NCBI GenBank assembly: GCA_023898685.1
Contig: CP060234.1
Coordinates: 2,666,001-2,730,000 of the forward strand
Direction: 5' to 3'
Source: Phycisphaeraceae bacterium
Lineage (GTDB): Bacteria > Planctomycetota > Phycisphaerae > Phycisphaerales > UBA1924
DNA: 64,000 nucleotides
The position numbers and the translations under genes were made by a program. Below, piece after piece: positions 62,533 to 64,000 of the stretch. A model generated the notes under the pieces. It was not told the origin of the DNA, searched no databases, and saw only the letters and a list, made by a program, of their open reading frames with translations. Positions within the stretch are counted from its first letter, which is position 1; every line of letters starts with the position of its first letter.

Positions 62533-64000
62533 ATGCCCCCAAAGCCTCTTTACTACACGTTCGGGAATCACATGCACTGGGTCGACATGCAGTGGCTCTG
62601 GGGCTACCAGGTCCTCCCGGACTGCATCGCCGACCAACTCGCCCTGATCCAGGCGACCGGCGCTGCGGGTGGGGTCAACTTCGACGCCATCGGCTACGAG
62701 AAGCTCGCCGCGGAGGCCCCCGAATCGCTCGCCCGTCTCCGCCAGGCCCTCGACAAAGGACAGGCCGAGCTTGTCGGGGGCTCGTACGGGCAGCCCTACG
62801 GCCTCTTCCAGCCCGGCGAGTCCAACATCCGCCAGTTTACGTACGGGGTCCGTGCCGCCCGACGCACCACCGGTCATCGCCCGCGCACGTTCTGGGAAGA
62901 GGAGTTCTACTTTTTCCCTCAGCTCCCCCAGATCCTCCGCCAGTGCGGCTACGACGCGGCCAACCTCTTCTTTCAGTGGACCTGGCATACGCCCGAACTC
63001 CCCCGGGAACGGGCGAGTCTGATCCACTGGCGGGGCGTCGATGGCACGACCATCCCCGCTCTGCCCCGCAACGGCCTCAACGTCCACCAGTGGCCCGAGG
63101 ATTTCGACGGCCTTCTTGAGCAGGGCCTCATCGATGAGCTCGACAGTCCCGCCATCGTCCAATGGCTCGAGCTCATGCCCACCAAGGACTGGATGTGTCG
63201 CTCCGAGCTGCTTCTCCCCCGACTCAAGGAGCTCTTCGCGGACGATCGATTCGATCTCCGGCCCCGAACCCCCGGCACCCTCGTCAAGGAGCTCGCAGAG
63301 CTCCAGGGCGACCAAACCGAGACGCGCGAATACCACCCAGACCAGATCTGGCACGGCGTCACGCTCGGCAAGAACGCCGATGCCCACCCACGCCGGAGCC
63401 GCCAGACCGAGCAGATCATCCTCGCCGCCGAGGCGGTCGCGACCATCGCCGCGTACGCCGGCCGCCCGTACCCATCGTGGGACGTCTACCCCGCGTGGGA
63501 GCTCGACGAGGCGTGGCGTCATCTGCTCGCGGCCCAGCACCACGACAACCACGAATGCGAGGGCCTCTGCGGGCACGTGGGCCACAACCAGATGGATTTC
63601 GCGGTTGCCCTCGCGACTGAAGTGCTCTCGCGCACGCTCGATCAGCTCGAGCGCCGCATGGGTGGCGCCGCATTGATCAATCCGCTCGCGTGGACTGGGC
63701 GTGTCCCGCTCGAAGATCCGGACGGTGTGCGCGTCGCGATCCTCCCGCCCTGCTCTGTCGTCGGAATCGACGAGGTCGCGGTCGAGGATGCTCCGCCGCC
63801 CGATACTGAGGTGACCGAAGAGCGGATCGTGTTGCAGCGAGGCGCTCTTACGGCGACCGTCGATCGCCCGACGGGCCGCGTGTCCTCACTCAAGTCCGGC
63901 GAGGCCGAGCTGCTCGCGAGACCGCTCGGTGATTTCCATTGTTGGATTGAGGGCGAGCTTTGGAGCGTGCAACCTGTCGATCAAGGCGGGCTGGAGCCCG
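62533..64000 (+). CDS. GH38-like alpha-mannosidase-type enzyme (3' partial)
   Basis: Open from ATG 62533 to the window end (489 codons), so the stop lies outside. The N-terminus has the zinc-site-like GNHMHWVDMQWLWGY, comparable to GHAHLDPVWLW of GH38. FWEEEFYFFPQLPQIL (Glu122-124) stands where the family has WLPDxFGYxxxLPQIL with the Asp nucleophile. QHHDNHECEG (His336, His337, Asp338) parallels the QHHD zinc motif. So the fold and site are recognisable but altered. It has no signal peptide; probable cytoplasmic glycosidase. It diverges from the beta-helix gene across 91 bases. Confidence 0.8.
   Translation, partial: MPPKPLYYTFGNHMHWVDMQWLWGYQVLPDCIADQLALIQATGAAGGVNFDAIGYEKLAAEAPESLARLRQALDKGQAELVGGSYGQPYGLFQPGESNIRQFTYGVRAARRTTGHRPRTFWEEEFYFFPQLPQILRQCGYDAANLFFQWTWHTPELPRERASLIHWRGVDGTTIPALPRNGLNVHQWPEDFDGLLEQGLIDELDSPAIVQWLELMPTKDWMCRSELLLPRLKELFADDRFDLRPRTPGTLVKELAELQGDQTETREYHPDQIWHGVTLGKNADAHPRRSRQTEQIILAAEAVATIAAYAGRPYPSWDVYPAWELDEAWRHLLAAQHHDNHECEGLCGHVGHNQMDFAVALATEVLSRTLDQLERRMGGAALINPLAWTGRVPLEDPDGVRVAILPPCSVVGIDEVAVEDAPPPDTEVTEERIVLQRGALTATVDRPTGRVSSLKSGEAELLARPLGDFHCWIEGELWSVQPVDQGGLEP

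Overview
The window looks like a chromosomal piece of a planctomycete, most likely class Phycisphaerae. The grounds are high GC with strong third-position GC bias, seven secreted proteins ending in GC-type dockerin-like repeats (short D-x-N/T-G-D-G-x-L-D motifs, often finishing AGCP or GCQ), serine/threonine kinases with TPR or beta-propeller-like tails, an ECF-like sigma factor beside a kinase, a DUF1559-like prepilin, and a 23S-5S rRNA unit with no 16S gene next to it. This assignment is inference from gene content; no 16S is present to confirm it.

Region 1 (1-15236) is a carbohydrate catabolism cluster. It holds a kelch/Na+-solute symporter fusion (5' partial), two Gfo/Idh/MocA oxidoreductases, a TIM-barrel sugar isomerase/epimerase, a GH88-like unsaturated glucuronyl hydrolase coupled to an SDR dehydrogenase, a GH115 alpha-glucuronidase fused to a CE12-like SGNH esterase, and a GH2 glycosidase with a discoidin-like domain. 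The set points to a uronic-acid-bearing, acetylated plant or algal polysaccharide: external trimming, symport, then oxidation and isomerisation. The GH115-CE12 reading frame stops at an amber codon but stays open for 37 more plausible codons.

Region 2 (15303-20133) is a run of five overlapping genes: two very small membrane proteins (97 and 33 aa), a ferric-reductase-like haem membrane domain fused to a Rieske [2Fe-2S] domain, a one-TM protein with a C..HK.CA..C motif, and a Ser/Thr kinase with TPRs. The start-stop overlaps tie a redox module to a signalling kinase. This is the best candidate here for an undescribed system.

Region 3 (20134-31407) holds secreted dockerin-tailed proteins (an alginate-lyase-like enzyme with LamG, and three structural or unknown proteins), each with strong GC-rich terminators nearby, around a divergent kinase/sigma-factor pair. 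Region 4 (31473-36941) is housekeeping and small genes: NAD-dependent epimerase, family-4-like uracil-DNA glycosylase lacking most Fe-S cysteines, CusF-like lipoprotein, MEMO1-family protein and small membrane proteins. Region 5 (37134-43059) is a PilM-led, type-IV-pilus-like three-gene operon with striking glycine-rich inserts.

Region 6 (43097-46705) is a free-standing 23S-5S rRNA operon with its own promoter, boxA-like antiterminator, RNase III-type processing stem and terminator. Region 7 (46706-64000) is a second carbohydrate region: dockerin protein, ThuA-domain protein, Gfo/Idh/MocA oxidoreductase, fucose-isomerase-like enzyme, GH172 (DUF2961), a secreted metzincin-like protein, a prepilin-type protein, a propeller-like dockerin protein, a parallel beta-helix/PA14 protein and a GH38-like enzyme that runs off the window end. 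Two long palindromic elements with related arms (20172-20258 and 49950-50013) appear to be copies of one dispersed repeat family. I saw no tRNA, CRISPR array, insertion sequence or phage gene.
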